Positions 53,509 to 61,873 of a DNA stretch of 64,000 nt are shown in pieces. The notes under the pieces are model-generated. The model searched no databases and was not told where the DNA came from. It saw only the letters and a program-made list of their open reading frames with translations. Position 1 is the stretch's first letter; each line of letters starts with the position of its first letter. This DNA is from DASYKT01 sp963718105. GTDB lineage: Bacteria; Acidobacteriota; Blastocatellia; Pyrinomonadales; Pyrinomonadaceae. The stretch covers positions 1,736,001-1,800,000 of the forward strand of contig OY970352.1 of the NCBI GenBank assembly GCA_963718105.1. Reading direction: 5' to 3'. Position numbers and translations under genes: made by a program.

Positions 53509-54393
53509 ATGTCCGCTATGTTACAGATTCTTAAAGCTGTTTTTATTATATCAGTGATCGCGCTTACGGTGGGCGCGGGTTTTGCCGGGGTTGCTGACGG
53601 CGATCTGCAAAAGCTGGTCGATACCGAGTTGGCATTTGCCAAAAAAGCGGCGGACACAAATACCCGGCAAGCCTTTTTGGATTACACCGCGGATGAAGGA
53701 GTTATTTTTAACCCGACGGTGACAAACGCCAAAGCTTTTTGGGAGAAACGCGCCGTGGGGACGTCGTGGCTGGCGTGGCATCCGACGTGGGCGGATGTTT
53801 CCGCTGACGGCCAGGCCGGGTGGGACATCGGGCCCTGGGAATTTCACCCGAAAGGCAAAGACGACGCCGCCACCGCATTCGGGCACTTTTGCACATTTTG
53901 GGTAAAACAGCCGGACGGAAACTTTAAGTTTGTGGTCGATATGGGGATCGGCTATGAGAAGTCGGGTTTTGCCGACAAGGAAGTCAAATTTCCCTCCGAC
54001 GCCGGAAAAGGCAGTAAGTCGGTAAAAGACCAGTCGCATTATAATTCGATCGAGAAGCTTTTTTATTCACGCAGCCTCATGCTCGCTTACCAGAGCGTGC
54101 TGGCCGAAGACTCTGTCCTTTTGATCGACGGTAAAGCGGTGATCCGCGGAAAAAAAGATGTCCTGGCGGAATTTAACAAGCAGGACCTTGCTTTCGATCC
54201 AAAAGATTCTACCGCGGTAGAGGTTAAGTCGCGCCGTACCTACGGCAATCTTTCTTATCTTTACGGCGAAGCCGCTACCACCAGGGCGGACAAGTCGGTT
54301 CGTAAGCAAAATTTTCTACAGATATGGAAATACCGCAAGGACAAATGGGAATTGGTCTGCGAAGTTTTTACCGACATCCCGAATAAGGCATAA
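53509..54393 (+). CDS. secreted protein with two NTF2-like (DUF4440-type) domains
   Basis: ATG 53509 is used; the in-frame TTG at 53497 adds little and ATG 53518 is an alternative. 294 residues with a signal peptide (MLQILKAVFIISVIALTVGA). Two tandem NTF2-like folds: one around 35-145 (LQKLVDTELAFAKKAADTNT, GWDIGPWEFHPKGK) and one around 175-290 (ALINGK-like DGKAVIRGKKDVLAEFNKQD, FLQIWKYRKDKWELVCEVF). Secreted DUF4440-type proteins are common in Acidobacteriota and mostly uncharacterised. The function is not assigned. Confidence 0.82.
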   Translation: MSAMLQILKAVFIISVIALTVGAGFAGVADGDLQKLVDTELAFAKKAADTNTRQAFLDYTADEGVIFNPTVTNAKAFWEKRAVGTSWLAWHPTWADVSADGQAGWDIGPWEFHPKGKDDAATAFGHFCTFWVKQPDGNFKFVVDMGIGYEKSGFADKEVKFPSDAGKGSKSVKDQSHYNSIEKLFYSRSLMLAYQSVLAEDSVLLIDGKAVIRGKKDVLAEFNKQDLAFDPKDSTAVEVKSRRTYGNLSYLYGEAATTRADKSVRKQNFLQIWKYRKDKWELVCEVFTDIPNKA

Positions 54394-54394
54394 T

Positions 54395-54473
54395 AAAGAG
54401 TTTAGAGTTCAAACTTTAGTTTGTCTTTGATTTTGGAAATAAGACAAGCTGAAGCTTGAACTCTAAACTCTTT
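54395..54473. repeat. inverted repeat with 18-bp arms
   Basis: AAAGAGTTTAGAGTTCAA at 54395 is exactly mirrored by TTGAACTCTAAACTCTTT ending at 54473. It sits between two co-directed genes and just before the kdsD start. Confidence 0.75.
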
Positions 54474-54484
54474 ACCCAGTCACT

Positions 54485-55453
54485 ATGACCAAACCATTCG
54501 ACAATGTAATTCAGCTTCTGCGCATAGAAGCGCAAGCCATCGAACACACCGCTAAAAATCTGGACGAGGCGGCGGTCGGCGGCGCACTTTCGCTGCTGGC
54601 AAACTGTGCGGGAAAGATAGTGCTGCTCGGTGTAGGGAAATCCGGCGTGATCGCGCAAAAGATCGCGCAGACGATGACCAGCACCGGAACTGTCGCGGTA
54701 TTCGTGCACCCGAGCGACGCTCTCCACGGCAGCCTGGGGATCATTTCCGCGGGAGATGTGGTCATCGCGCTGAGCAACAGCGGCGAAACCCAGGAGATAC
54801 TTTCTCTGCTGCCCGCGCTAAAGCAGAGAGACGTTTCGCTTATCGCAATTGTCGGTAACACGGGCTCGGGCCTGGCGCAGAGCGCCGATATAGTTCTCGA
54901 TGCATCGGTAGATCAGGAAGCCTGCCCGCTCAACCTCGCGCCGACGACTAGTACCACGGTAGCGCTGGCGATCGGAGACGCGCTGGCCATGACGCTGATG
55001 CAGGAAAAAGGCTGGACGGCGGAAGACTTTGCCTCTAATCATCCGGCGGGAAATCTCGGCAAGCGCCTGACGCTGCGGGTAAGCGATCTGATGCACAACA
55101 GCCCCGGCATTGCCCCGGGGGCCGGCTGGATGGAAGTGGTTACGACCATCAGTAAATACGGCTTGGGCGCGGTCAACGTGGTTGATGAAAACGAGCATCT
55201 AAAAGGCATCGTCACGGATGGCGATCTGCGCCGCGTCCTGGAGAAGACCGCGCCGGAAAATTTTGCCGAACTGACCGCCGAAAATATGATGACAAAAGAT
55301 CCGGTTACCGTCGGGGCCGGGACACTGGCCTACGATGCGTTGAAGATAATGGAAGACCGGCCTTCGCAAATATCGGTGCTGCCGGTGATGGATGAAGCAG
55401 GAGTTTGTTTGGGGTTGTTGAGGCTGCACGATATTGTAAAAAGCGGATTGTAG
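54485..55453 (+). CDS. kdsD: arabinose-5-phosphate isomerase (KdsD/GutQ family)
   Basis: 322 residues. The SIS domain (LLGVGKSGVIAQKIAQTMTS, ALSNSGETQEILSLLPALK) is followed by two CBS domains (VVTTISKYGLGAVNVVDENE, ENMMTKDPVTVGAGTLAYDA). It interconverts ribulose-5-phosphate and arabinose-5-phosphate, the first step of Kdo (lipopolysaccharide core) synthesis. The length matches the family. No other kds or lpx genes are adjacent. The start follows the inverted repeat by 11 bp. Confidence 0.95.
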   Translation: MTKPFDNVIQLLRIEAQAIEHTAKNLDEAAVGGALSLLANCAGKIVLLGVGKSGVIAQKIAQTMTSTGTVAVFVHPSDALHGSLGIISAGDVVIALSNSGETQEILSLLPALKQRDVSLIAIVGNTGSGLAQSADIVLDASVDQEACPLNLAPTTSTTVALAIGDALAMTLMQEKGWTAEDFASNHPAGNLGKRLTLRVSDLMHNSPGIAPGAGWMEVVTTISKYGLGAVNVVDENEHLKGIVTDGDLRRVLEKTAPENFAELTAENMMTKDPVTVGAGTLAYDALKIMEDRPSQISVLPVMDEAGVCLGLLRLHDIVKSGL

Positions 55454-55454
55454 A

Positions 55455-55600
55455 CCTGGGAGCGCTGGCATTTTGCCGGCATTGTCAGTAGCGTCTGCGT
55501 AAGCAGATGCGTAAAACGCAGGAACGTACTTGCTGACGCAAGCGCTACTGACAGGAGCGCGAAACTCGCGCCTGCAGGCAAAATGCCGATGCTCCCGGTT
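55455..55600. repeat. nested inverted repeats (CCTGGGAGCGC, family B, family C-like)
   Basis: CCTGGGAGCGCTGGCATTTT near 55455 is mirrored by AAAATGCCGATGCTCCCGG. Nested inside is a complete family B pair (GTCAGTAGCGTCTGCG ... CGCAAGCGCTACTGAC). The outer part matches the element at 59411-59537. Confidence 0.65.
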
Positions 55601-55620
55601 TACCAAAGTGGGTGTTAATA

Positions 55621-56328
55621 ATGAGAAATATTATCGGTAGATTTTTTATTTTAAGTTTTATTTTTCTTTTGAGCTTTTTGTGCGTCGATGCGCAGACCCA
55701 GCCGCAAATACAGCGCGCTGATATTTCCATCACGCTCAGCGAGCAATTCTTTGACGCTCTTCTCGAGACGATTTTCAAAAACTTCAAGCCCGTCGAATTT
55801 TCCGTCGCAAAGAATGCAAAAAATAAAAGTGCCGAGATTAAGATCGAAAACGCAGCTTATCGAAAAAACGACAAGTGCAACGAAGTGATCCGGCTGGAGC
55901 GTGAGGTTAACGGGGTGCGCACCGCGGTGCGGTTTCGTGACGGGCGCATACTCGCGCCGCTTGCGTTTTCCGGTTCGTACGATGTGCCGCTTTTCGGCTG
56001 CGCGGATTTTACCGGCTGGGCGGAAACCAATGTCGAATTAAATTTCGACGCCGGCAAACAGGCTTTGCTGGCGAGAGTAAAAGTGGCCAACATAAATCTG
56101 AACGGCGTGTCGGGATTGGGCAGCGGTGTGCTGGCGCGGCTTATGCAAAGCTCGATCGACAAAAAGATCAACCCGACGGAAATACTCAACGTCGAAAAGC
56201 TTTCCTTTTTATTTCCGCTGGAATCGATGGGAGGGAATTTACGCCTGCGCGCCACGGAGATGCGGCCCGAGATATCGCCCGGAGAACTGAAGGTCAAAAT
56301 ATTTTATGAACTAAGCAAGGCCGATTAG
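55621..56328 (+). CDS. hypothetical secreted protein
   Basis: ATG 55621 (MRNIIGRFFILSFIFLLSFL) is chosen; a GTG at 55612 is in frame. 235 residues with a signal peptide cleaved near VDAQ. The mature part is beta-rich (ISITLSEQFFDALLETIFKN, GKQALLARVKVANINLNGVS), in the style of the lipid-binding SMP/BPI-like or YceB-like folds, but I do not assign it. The last part ends in LKVKIFYELSKAD. It is transcribed in the same direction as kdsD across the nested repeat. Confidence 0.72.
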   Translation: MRNIIGRFFILSFIFLLSFLCVDAQTQPQIQRADISITLSEQFFDALLETIFKNFKPVEFSVAKNAKNKSAEIKIENAAYRKNDKCNEVIRLEREVNGVRTAVRFRDGRILAPLAFSGSYDVPLFGCADFTGWAETNVELNFDAGKQALLARVKVANINLNGVSGLGSGVLARLMQSSIDKKINPTEILNVEKLSFLFPLESMGGNLRLRATEMRPEISPGELKVKIFYELSKAD

Positions 56329-56339
56329 CCAGGGCGAAA

Positions 56340-56427
56340 CTGTTCACTATTAACTGCCAACTATTAACTGTATTTTTATAGGATCTTTCTTAAAAACAGT
56401 TGATAGTTAATAGTTAATAGTTGAGAG
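56340..56427. repeat. AT-rich inverted repeat (TATTAACT / AGTTAATA)
   Basis: CTATTAACTGCCAACTATTA then ACTG is mirrored by AACAGTTGATAGTTAATAGT then TAATAG, around a T-rich middle. It lies between converging genes and may also help termination. Confidence 0.55.
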
Positions 56428-56434
56428 TCTCCTC

Positions 56435-56749
56435 TTACTCATCCACCATATCGATGACCAATCTTTGCGGGGTGATCTTTTCCAGCCGCCGTATCTCGCC
56501 GCGCACTTCCAGGTCCAGTTTAACGGTAGTTGTATACCAGCTCACCGCGCCCAGGTTTTGCTTTTCGTATTCGGAGAGATTCTGGTTTACCAGGCCCGCG
56601 AGATCGGAAAAAAGCACGCCGTCCGGTTGGGATTTTAAAATATTAAGGATAGCGCGCCGCACCACCTCATATTTCCATTTATCGATCGATTTGGACGTTT
56701 TGTCTGGTGTAGGAGTTCTGCAAACCACCTTGTCTGAATTTTCACTCAT
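56435..56749 (-). CDS. DUF6958-like protein
   Basis: 104 residues. The middle and end (IDKWKYEVVRRAILNILKSQ, VSWYTTTVKLDLEVRGEIRR) match the pattern I recall for DUF6958: a small winged-helix-like module with the hallmark 'SWYTTTVKLDLE.RGEI'. The role of the family is unknown; a nucleic-acid-binding helix-turn-helix relative is plausible. It lies 5 bp after the membrane-protein gene upstream, so the two are co-transcribed. Confidence 0.75.
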   Translation of the reverse strand: MSENSDKVVCRTPTPDKTSKSIDKWKYEVVRRAILNILKSQPDGVLFSDLAGLVNQNLSEYEKQNLGAVSWYTTTVKLDLEVRGEIRRLEKITPQRLVIDMVDE

Positions 56750-56754
56750 AAAAA

Positions 56755-57186
56755 TTAAAGCTCTTCAGCGGTTTTGGTTTTACGTATCGAGGCCGCAAAA
56801 GAAGAGCCCAAAAAACCCGCTGCAAAATAAATGATAAGCGCCCCGATCACGACCCAGATGGGCGTCGGAACTCTCGCGAAAAACGAAATGCCGATAAACG
56901 TGAAAAGGAGGCTGATAATAAATCCGTGCAAGACCTCGCTATAGCCCGCTATTTTTCCGGCAGCAAAGGCGGCGAAAAACACCCCCAGCAGATAACTGAC
57001 CAAAAGCACAATGAACCCCGTGACAGGTAAGCCGGCAAAAGCTGCCCTGAAGGATTCGAAATTTGAAGGATCGGTTCCCGGAGGCATCGGGTGAAGATAG
57101 CCATTGATCATCGTCAGCACGCCCACGACAATGCTTCCGATCACCATTCCAAAAAATAATCCGAAAATACTGCGTAAAAATTTCAT
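56755..57186 (-). CDS. hypothetical four-helix membrane protein
   Basis: 143 residues. Helices: FGLFFGMVIGSIVVGVLTMI, VTGFIVLLVSYLLGVFFAAF, FIISLLFTFIGISFFARVPT and WVVIGALIIYFAAGFLGSSF. A loop between helices 1 and 2 is Pro/Asn-rich. No motif is diagnostic, and no family is recognised with certainty. It is the first gene of a two-gene unit with the DUF6958-like gene. Confidence 0.75.
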   Translation of the reverse strand: MKFLRSIFGLFFGMVIGSIVVGVLTMINGYLHPMPPGTDPSNFESFRAAFAGLPVTGFIVLLVSYLLGVFFAAFAAGKIAGYSEVLHGFIISLLFTFIGISFFARVPTPIWVVIGALIIYFAAGFLGSSFAASIRKTKTAEEL

Positions 57187-57328
57187 AGGTTATTTCAATG
57201 AAAACCAAATCAACACTATACGATCATATCAATTCGATGAGATGTCATTCTGCTACAAGACGGGAAATTTTTCAATTAGAGAGATTTTGGGCGTGAATTT
57301 TAGTATAGGATCGCTTCCCCCGGGATCG

Positions 57329-57410
57329 CCATTCGGAATAGATCATAGATGATAGCTGAGAGATCAGAGATCGGATCTCTCAGCTATCATCTATGATCTA
57401 TTCCGAATGG
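57329..57410. repeat. family E hairpin
   Basis: CCATTCGGAATAGATCATAG at 57329 is mirrored by CTATGATCTATTCCGAATGG ending at 57410, with nearly full-length pairing through the centre (AGCTGAGAGATC / GATCTCTCAGCT). It is the longest and cleanest copy of family E. Confidence 0.8.
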
Positions 57411-57436
57411 TTATTTTGATACAGCGCCTAACCCGA

Positions 57437-59218
57437 TCAAGGTAAATTCGGCCCGTTAGGTATGGCGGCCAGTTGCGCCGCGGAAGCGGCTTTGATCTTA
57501 TTCCAATCAAACCCGAAAGCGGTCATCGCATCGGGGCTGGTGATCCAGCGTTTTTTGCCGTCCACGATGAGATAGACCTTCGGGTCCGGCGAAGCCATGG
57601 CTAAATACGCGCCATCGGTCAGCGCGGGGCCGACGAGATACCCGTCCAGCGTGGTAACGCCCGGGCCGCCGCCGCTGGAAAAAAGATTATTGTAGGTTGC
57701 TATATTCGGTATCCAGCGTAGTTGCTGATCGATGATCAAATAAATTGCGCCGTTAGGCAGGCTGACGCGCGAGCCGTCCTTTCCGATAAACGAATAAGCG
57801 GGATTGCCGATCGGCGCACCTGTGGGGATCGCGGCCATCTGGCCGGCGTTAAGCTGGCGGATCGGGCCGTTAAAACCATAGCGCCCTAAGGCCTGAAGAG
57901 AATTGATCCAGCGTTTTGTGCCATCCACCACCAAATAGATCTCCGGCTGGCCGGGAATGTTTGCGAGATACGCGCCGCTGGTCAACTGTGTGCCGCCGGG
58001 ATATTGCGCCACCGTCGGAACGGTCACGACGGAACCGCTGCTGTAAAGATTGTTATAGGTGGCCGGATCGGGGATCCAGCGAAATTTCCCGTCGATGACC
58101 AGATAGATCGCTCCGTTTGATTGCTGGCGGATACGCATTCCGTCGGTGATGGCGCTGGCTATCGGAAGAACCTGGGCGGAATAGTACGGCGTCGTCAGAT
58201 TGGTGAACCCGGCGGCAACTTTGTCCACCGTGGTCGGGATGTTGATGGCAGCATTCACTATGCCCGCCGAACGATAAGGCTCGAAATCTTTGGCCACTTT
58301 ATTCAGCGCGGCCCGGTTGCTGTCGAGGTTGGCTTCGTCCGGGGTGTAACGGGGCGTATAGCGCGGGTTTGGCGATATCGATGTGCCGTAAATATTGATC
58401 TGCGCGCGGACCAGGTTCAGCACGTAAGCGCGCGCGGAATTAGGCGCCGCGCCGGAGAGGCTGATCTGGTGAAAATAAGCGCCTTTTCTTGAATCATTCC
58501 AGCCACCGTCGTCCTGTCCGCCCTGCGGCGTATAGTTTGCCAGAAAGCCTCCCGGATCGCGTCCCAGCGCCTGTTTTAGAAACGTGCGGGCATACACTAT
58601 TCCGTTTTCCAGATTATAGACGGCGGCCACGGGATCAAACGGCGGCCGGTCCGGCGCATGGCCGTCCGGAGCGTGGCCGGTCGGCGTGTTGTAAGTTATG
58701 TAATTATCGGGCGAAAGGTGGCTGGGATCGTAATCGGTCGACGCCGTGCCGGGGGGAAAGATCGCATTTTTGTAATGATGCCGGTGTCCCCAGGTGTCCT
58801 GCTGGTAATGAAAGAATACGCCCAGGCGGACGAGTTTGTTGTAATACCCCGGCTCGTTTAGCGCAGACTGAAAAAACAGGTCGCGCCTTGCCAGCACACC
58901 GGCGGTTTTCATGGTCCCGCCCTGCGTGTAACCATAACCGTCCAGCGCATGCCACATCCATTCTTCCTCTACATTCGGGATCACCCCGCCGGGGCCGCCA
59001 TTCGCCACGAGTCCCGGCGAATCGTCCATGCCCTGGTCAGCCGCGGCCACGATCAAGGCTTCGTCATGAGTGAATCCGACCGAACGGCAGATCACATAGG
59101 TCATTTGAAAATGCGTGTCTTCTTCATAAGCGAACGCCGGCAGCGAAAGCACGAATATGACGGCAATGAGTGTGAAAAAGCGGTGCAGCGAGAGGGCTGA
59201 TCTTTTGATAAGGGGCAT
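57437..59218 (-). CDS. secreted zinc-site-like (DUF6765/phospholipase C-like) protein with C-terminal KRWI repeats
   Basis: 593 residues with a signal peptide (hydrophobic FFTLIAVIFVLSLPAFA at about 14-30). The N-terminal domain (about 31-330) is His-rich: EDTHFQMTYVICRSVGFTHD, WMWHALD, VFFHYQQDTWGHRHHY. The 'HYQQDTWGH' motif resembles the zinc ligands of phospholipase C/DUF6765-type proteins. The C-terminal part has four copies of a beta unit: IYLVIDGKFRWIPDPATYNN, IYLVVDGTKRWINSLQALGR, IYLIIDQQLRWIPNIATYNN and VYLIVDGKKRWITSPDAMTA. It is a paralogue of the gene at 60549-61667, which has a different C-terminal module. Enzymatic activity is unproven. Confidence 0.85.
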   Translation of the reverse strand: MPLIKRSALSLHRFFTLIAVIFVLSLPAFAYEEDTHFQMTYVICRSVGFTHDEALIVAAADQGMDDSPGLVANGGPGGVIPNVEEEWMWHALDGYGYTQGGTMKTAGVLARRDLFFQSALNEPGYYNKLVRLGVFFHYQQDTWGHRHHYKNAIFPPGTASTDYDPSHLSPDNYITYNTPTGHAPDGHAPDRPPFDPVAAVYNLENGIVYARTFLKQALGRDPGGFLANYTPQGGQDDGGWNDSRKGAYFHQISLSGAAPNSARAYVLNLVRAQINIYGTSISPNPRYTPRYTPDEANLDSNRAALNKVAKDFEPYRSAGIVNAAINIPTTVDKVAAGFTNLTTPYYSAQVLPIASAITDGMRIRQQSNGAIYLVIDGKFRWIPDPATYNNLYSSGSVVTVPTVAQYPGGTQLTSGAYLANIPGQPEIYLVVDGTKRWINSLQALGRYGFNGPIRQLNAGQMAAIPTGAPIGNPAYSFIGKDGSRVSLPNGAIYLIIDQQLRWIPNIATYNNLFSSGGGPGVTTLDGYLVGPALTDGAYLAMASPDPKVYLIVDGKKRWITSPDAMTAFGFDWNKIKAASAAQLAAIPNGPNLP

Positions 59219-59410
59219 TTGGTTTCCTTGTTTTTAGTGTTGTAGTGACCGTTCTAATTAAGAGACCGCAAATCTTGGTGAAGCTATTGGCGAACGATCC
59301 TGAATCAAGTAATGAAAGGACTTTATACTTATCGGGCGGAATAGACAAGGCTTATCGCAGAAAGTAATGGGTCAGTTTGATATTTAATACCTGATATCGA
59401 AAATGTGCTG

Positions 59411-59537
59411 GTAAACCTGGGAGCGCAGGCATCCTGCCTGCAAGCGCGACTTGTTTGCGCTAACTAGCATAAGATCAAAGGCTTTTCTAGATTGCTGCGC
59501 AATCCTGTAGGCAAGATGCCTGCGCTCCCAGGTTTAC
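59411..59537. repeat. long inverted repeat (GTAAACCTGGGAGCGCAGGC)
   Basis: GTAAACCTGGGAGCGCAGGC at 59411 is mirrored by GCCTGCGCTCCCAGGTTTAC ending at 59537, with inner pairing (ATCCTGCCTG / AGGCAAGAT). The same outer sequence appears at 55455-55600. The 59219-59635 gap holds no other feature. Confidence 0.75.
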
Positions 59538-59635
59538 TGCATCATTTAATTTATCGGTTCTATAAATATGGCCATGCGCGCGACCACCGTTTGGCTGCCG
59601 CGCGCAAAATTGTTTCGCAGAGCCTGGGAAACAAT

Positions 59636-60571
59636 TTACAGTGGAGCCGGGCCGCTCCAGGCACCGTTCGGTGTTCGTTGCGAATTATGATAAACCCGGT
59701 CATCGAGGCCGATAAAAAAGACCTCCAGCCGTCCGTCCTGGTTACTTATCGCGCTGAGCTGCTTTGCCGAGCCGCCTACCAGGCTTTCGTTCCTCCAGGC
59801 GCCCCGGTTGGGAGCGTCCTGCCAATTGTGCCAAATATTGCTGTCAGTGCCGACGTAAAAGATCACCAGCCGCCCGTCCCTGGCCGTGGCCACGGATATT
59901 TGTTTGGCAAATCCCATCAGCAAGGTTTGCCCGTTCCATGAAACACTGCCGGGCGCGTTTTGCCAGTTGTGAAAGATACTGTCGTCGGGGCCGGTAAAGA
60001 AAACTTCCAGGCGTCCGTCCTGATTAGCCGCGGCGGCTACCTGCTTGGCCGGGCCTCCCAGAAGAGCTTCGCCGCTCCATCCGCCATTGGGTGTCGTTTG
60101 CCAGTTGTGATAGATCATGTCATCGAGGCCGATGTATACCACTTCCAGGCGCCCGTCGGCATTTCTCACCGAGGTCAGCTGTTTGGCACTGCCCCCGAAC
60201 CGCGTCTCGCCGGCCCAACCTTCGCGCGCCTGCGGATTTTGCATGTCATGATAGATATTATTATCGGTGCCGATATAAAATATCTCGATCAGGCCGTTCG
60301 CGTTCGTATTCGATATTACTTGTTTTCCAAAGCCATTCAATTCGGCTTCACCGTTCCACGAGCCGTTGGGCTCGCGCTGCCAGATGTGTTTGACCCCGTC
60401 ATCTCCGCCGCGATTGCCGAGATAAAAAACTTCTAACCGCCCATCCGTATTAATGTTCGGGCTGATCTGCCTGACCGAAGTGCGAAAGTTATTCTCACCG
60501 TTCCAGGTGTCAGGTTTGGCCGCATTTTGCGAATTGCCGTAGAGCACATTATCCGTCCCGACATAAAACAC
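59636..60571 (-). CDS. C-terminal part of a frameshifted gene: PLL-like beta-propeller
   Basis: 311 residues from GTG 60571, but the reading frame is open and meaningful further upstream (PYFWPRF..., GKGKQVAAIRNSKGLLEVFY) to about 60700, so this is not a true start. It consists of about six or seven propeller blades with the unit IYHNWQTTPNGGWSGEALLG, then GGPAKQVAAAANQDGRLEVF, as in DUF346/PLL-type fucose-binding lectin propellers. It is best read as the second half of the gene whose first half ends at 60549, disrupted by one extra base near 60693-60700. Confidence 0.85.
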   Translation of the reverse strand: MFYVGTDNVLYGNSQNAAKPDTWNGENNFRTSVRQISPNINTDGRLEVFYLGNRGGDDGVKHIWQREPNGSWNGEAELNGFGKQVISNTNANGLIEIFYIGTDNNIYHDMQNPQAREGWAGETRFGGSAKQLTSVRNADGRLEVVYIGLDDMIYHNWQTTPNGGWSGEALLGGPAKQVAAAANQDGRLEVFFTGPDDSIFHNWQNAPGSVSWNGQTLLMGFAKQISVATARDGRLVIFYVGTDSNIWHNWQDAPNRGAWRNESLVGGSAKQLSAISNQDGRLEVFFIGLDDRVYHNSQRTPNGAWSGPAPL

Positions 60572-61667
60572 TTCCAGCAGCCCTTTGGAATTTCTTATTG
60601 CCGCGACCTGTTTCCCCTTGCCCTGGGCCGGGGAACGGGGCAGGGTTTCCGCTCGGGCCGGAATTTCCGCCCGGAAGCGGGGCCAGAAGTATGGCGGTCG
60701 TAAGATTGGTAAATCCGGCCGCTTCTTTCTGCTCTTTGGTGGGAATATTAATAGTTGGATTAGCTATTCCAGCCGAGCGGAAAGGCTGAAAATCTCTGCA
60801 GACTTTTTCGAGAGCGATCCGCACATCATTTACATTGGCTTCGTTGGACGTGAAGAATAAGCCAAAACGAAGGTGGTCGAGAAAAGATATAGAACTGGTA
60901 TACGTGTCGATCTGTGTCCGGATAAGGCTAACCAGATACGCGCGGGAGGTGTTTTGGGCAGTGTTCGCAAAGCTGATCTGGTGGAAAAACTTGCCATTTT
61001 GAGGCCAACCGCTATCTTCGCTGCCGCCTTGGGAGACGTAATTAGCCAGGAAGGAGCCGGGCTCGCGGCCCAATCCTTCCTTTAGAAATCGGGAAGCGGC
61101 TTTGATCCCGTCTTCCAGGCTCATCAAAGCCGCGACCGGATCAAAAGGCGGCCGGTCCGGCTGGTGAAGGTCCGGCGCGTGGCCCGTGGGGGTGTTATAG
61201 GTGGTGTAGTTGTCTCGGGAGAGATGATTGTCTTCATAATGATGGCGGTGCGCCCAGGTATCCTGCTGGTAGTGGAAAAACACGCCCAGGCGGATCAATT
61301 TATTGCGGGTGCTGGTTTCTCTGAGCGCGTCATTAAAGAGCTGGTCCCTTCTGGCGATCACCCCGGCGGCGCCCATATTGCCATTCAAGTCTAGAGCGTG
61401 CCATCGCCACTCTTCCTCGGGATGTGGAACTACCCCTTGGAAACCGGTGTTCGCAAGCGTCCCGGTGGAATCGTCCATCCCCTGATCGACCGCGGCTACG
61501 ATCAAGGCTTCGTCGGGGGTAAATCCGACCGACCGGCAGATCACGTAAGTCATATTAAAATGAGTGTCTTCGTCGTAGGCAAAGGCCGGCAGCGAAAATC
61601 CGAGTATCACTGCGGCTGCCGCGATCAAATGGGAAAGCGTAAGTGTTATTTTTTTTATGGTTTTCAT
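60549..61667 (-). CDS. N-terminal part of a frameshifted gene: secreted DUF6765/phospholipase C-like domain
   Basis: 372 residues as read, with a signal peptide (LIAAAAVILGFSLPAFA). The domain is paralogous to the gene at 57437: EDTHFNMTYVICRSVGFTPD, WRWHALD, VFFHYQQDTWAHRHHY, and SAGIANPTINIPT. After GFTNLTT the frame departs from the paralogue (which continues PYYSAQV) into a Pro/Gly stretch and an unrelated tail. Skipping one base after ACGACC (near 60693-60700) restores TTPYFWPRF and joins it to the downstream propeller, giving about 676 residues in total. Sequencing error or a genuine lesion is not distinguishable here. Confidence 0.85.
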   Translation of the reverse strand: MKTIKKITLTLSHLIAAAAVILGFSLPAFAYDEDTHFNMTYVICRSVGFTPDEALIVAAVDQGMDDSTGTLANTGFQGVVPHPEEEWRWHALDLNGNMGAAGVIARRDQLFNDALRETSTRNKLIRLGVFFHYQQDTWAHRHHYEDNHLSRDNYTTYNTPTGHAPDLHQPDRPPFDPVAALMSLEDGIKAASRFLKEGLGREPGSFLANYVSQGGSEDSGWPQNGKFFHQISFANTAQNTSRAYLVSLIRTQIDTYTSSISFLDHLRFGLFFTSNEANVNDVRIALEKVCRDFQPFRSAGIANPTINIPTKEQKEAAGFTNLTTAILLAPLPGGNSGPSGNPAPFPGPGQGETGRGNKKFQRAAGSVLCRDG

Positions 61668-61873
61668 TTTCAGTTTTTCCTTTTTAGTCGTATTTTGTCC
61701 AGGGATTTTAGAAGGTGTTTTTCACCTCTACTCAACTAGCGCGACATCTGCAGGAAAACGTCTAAAGAAAAATGGAATTGTTGCGAAAAACTGCGGCTAT
61801 GCTTTGTCCGTGAGGTCATTAAATCTTTTGCTTGGTTGTCTGTTACTCGGCAACGAAGTAAACTTACTTCTTT

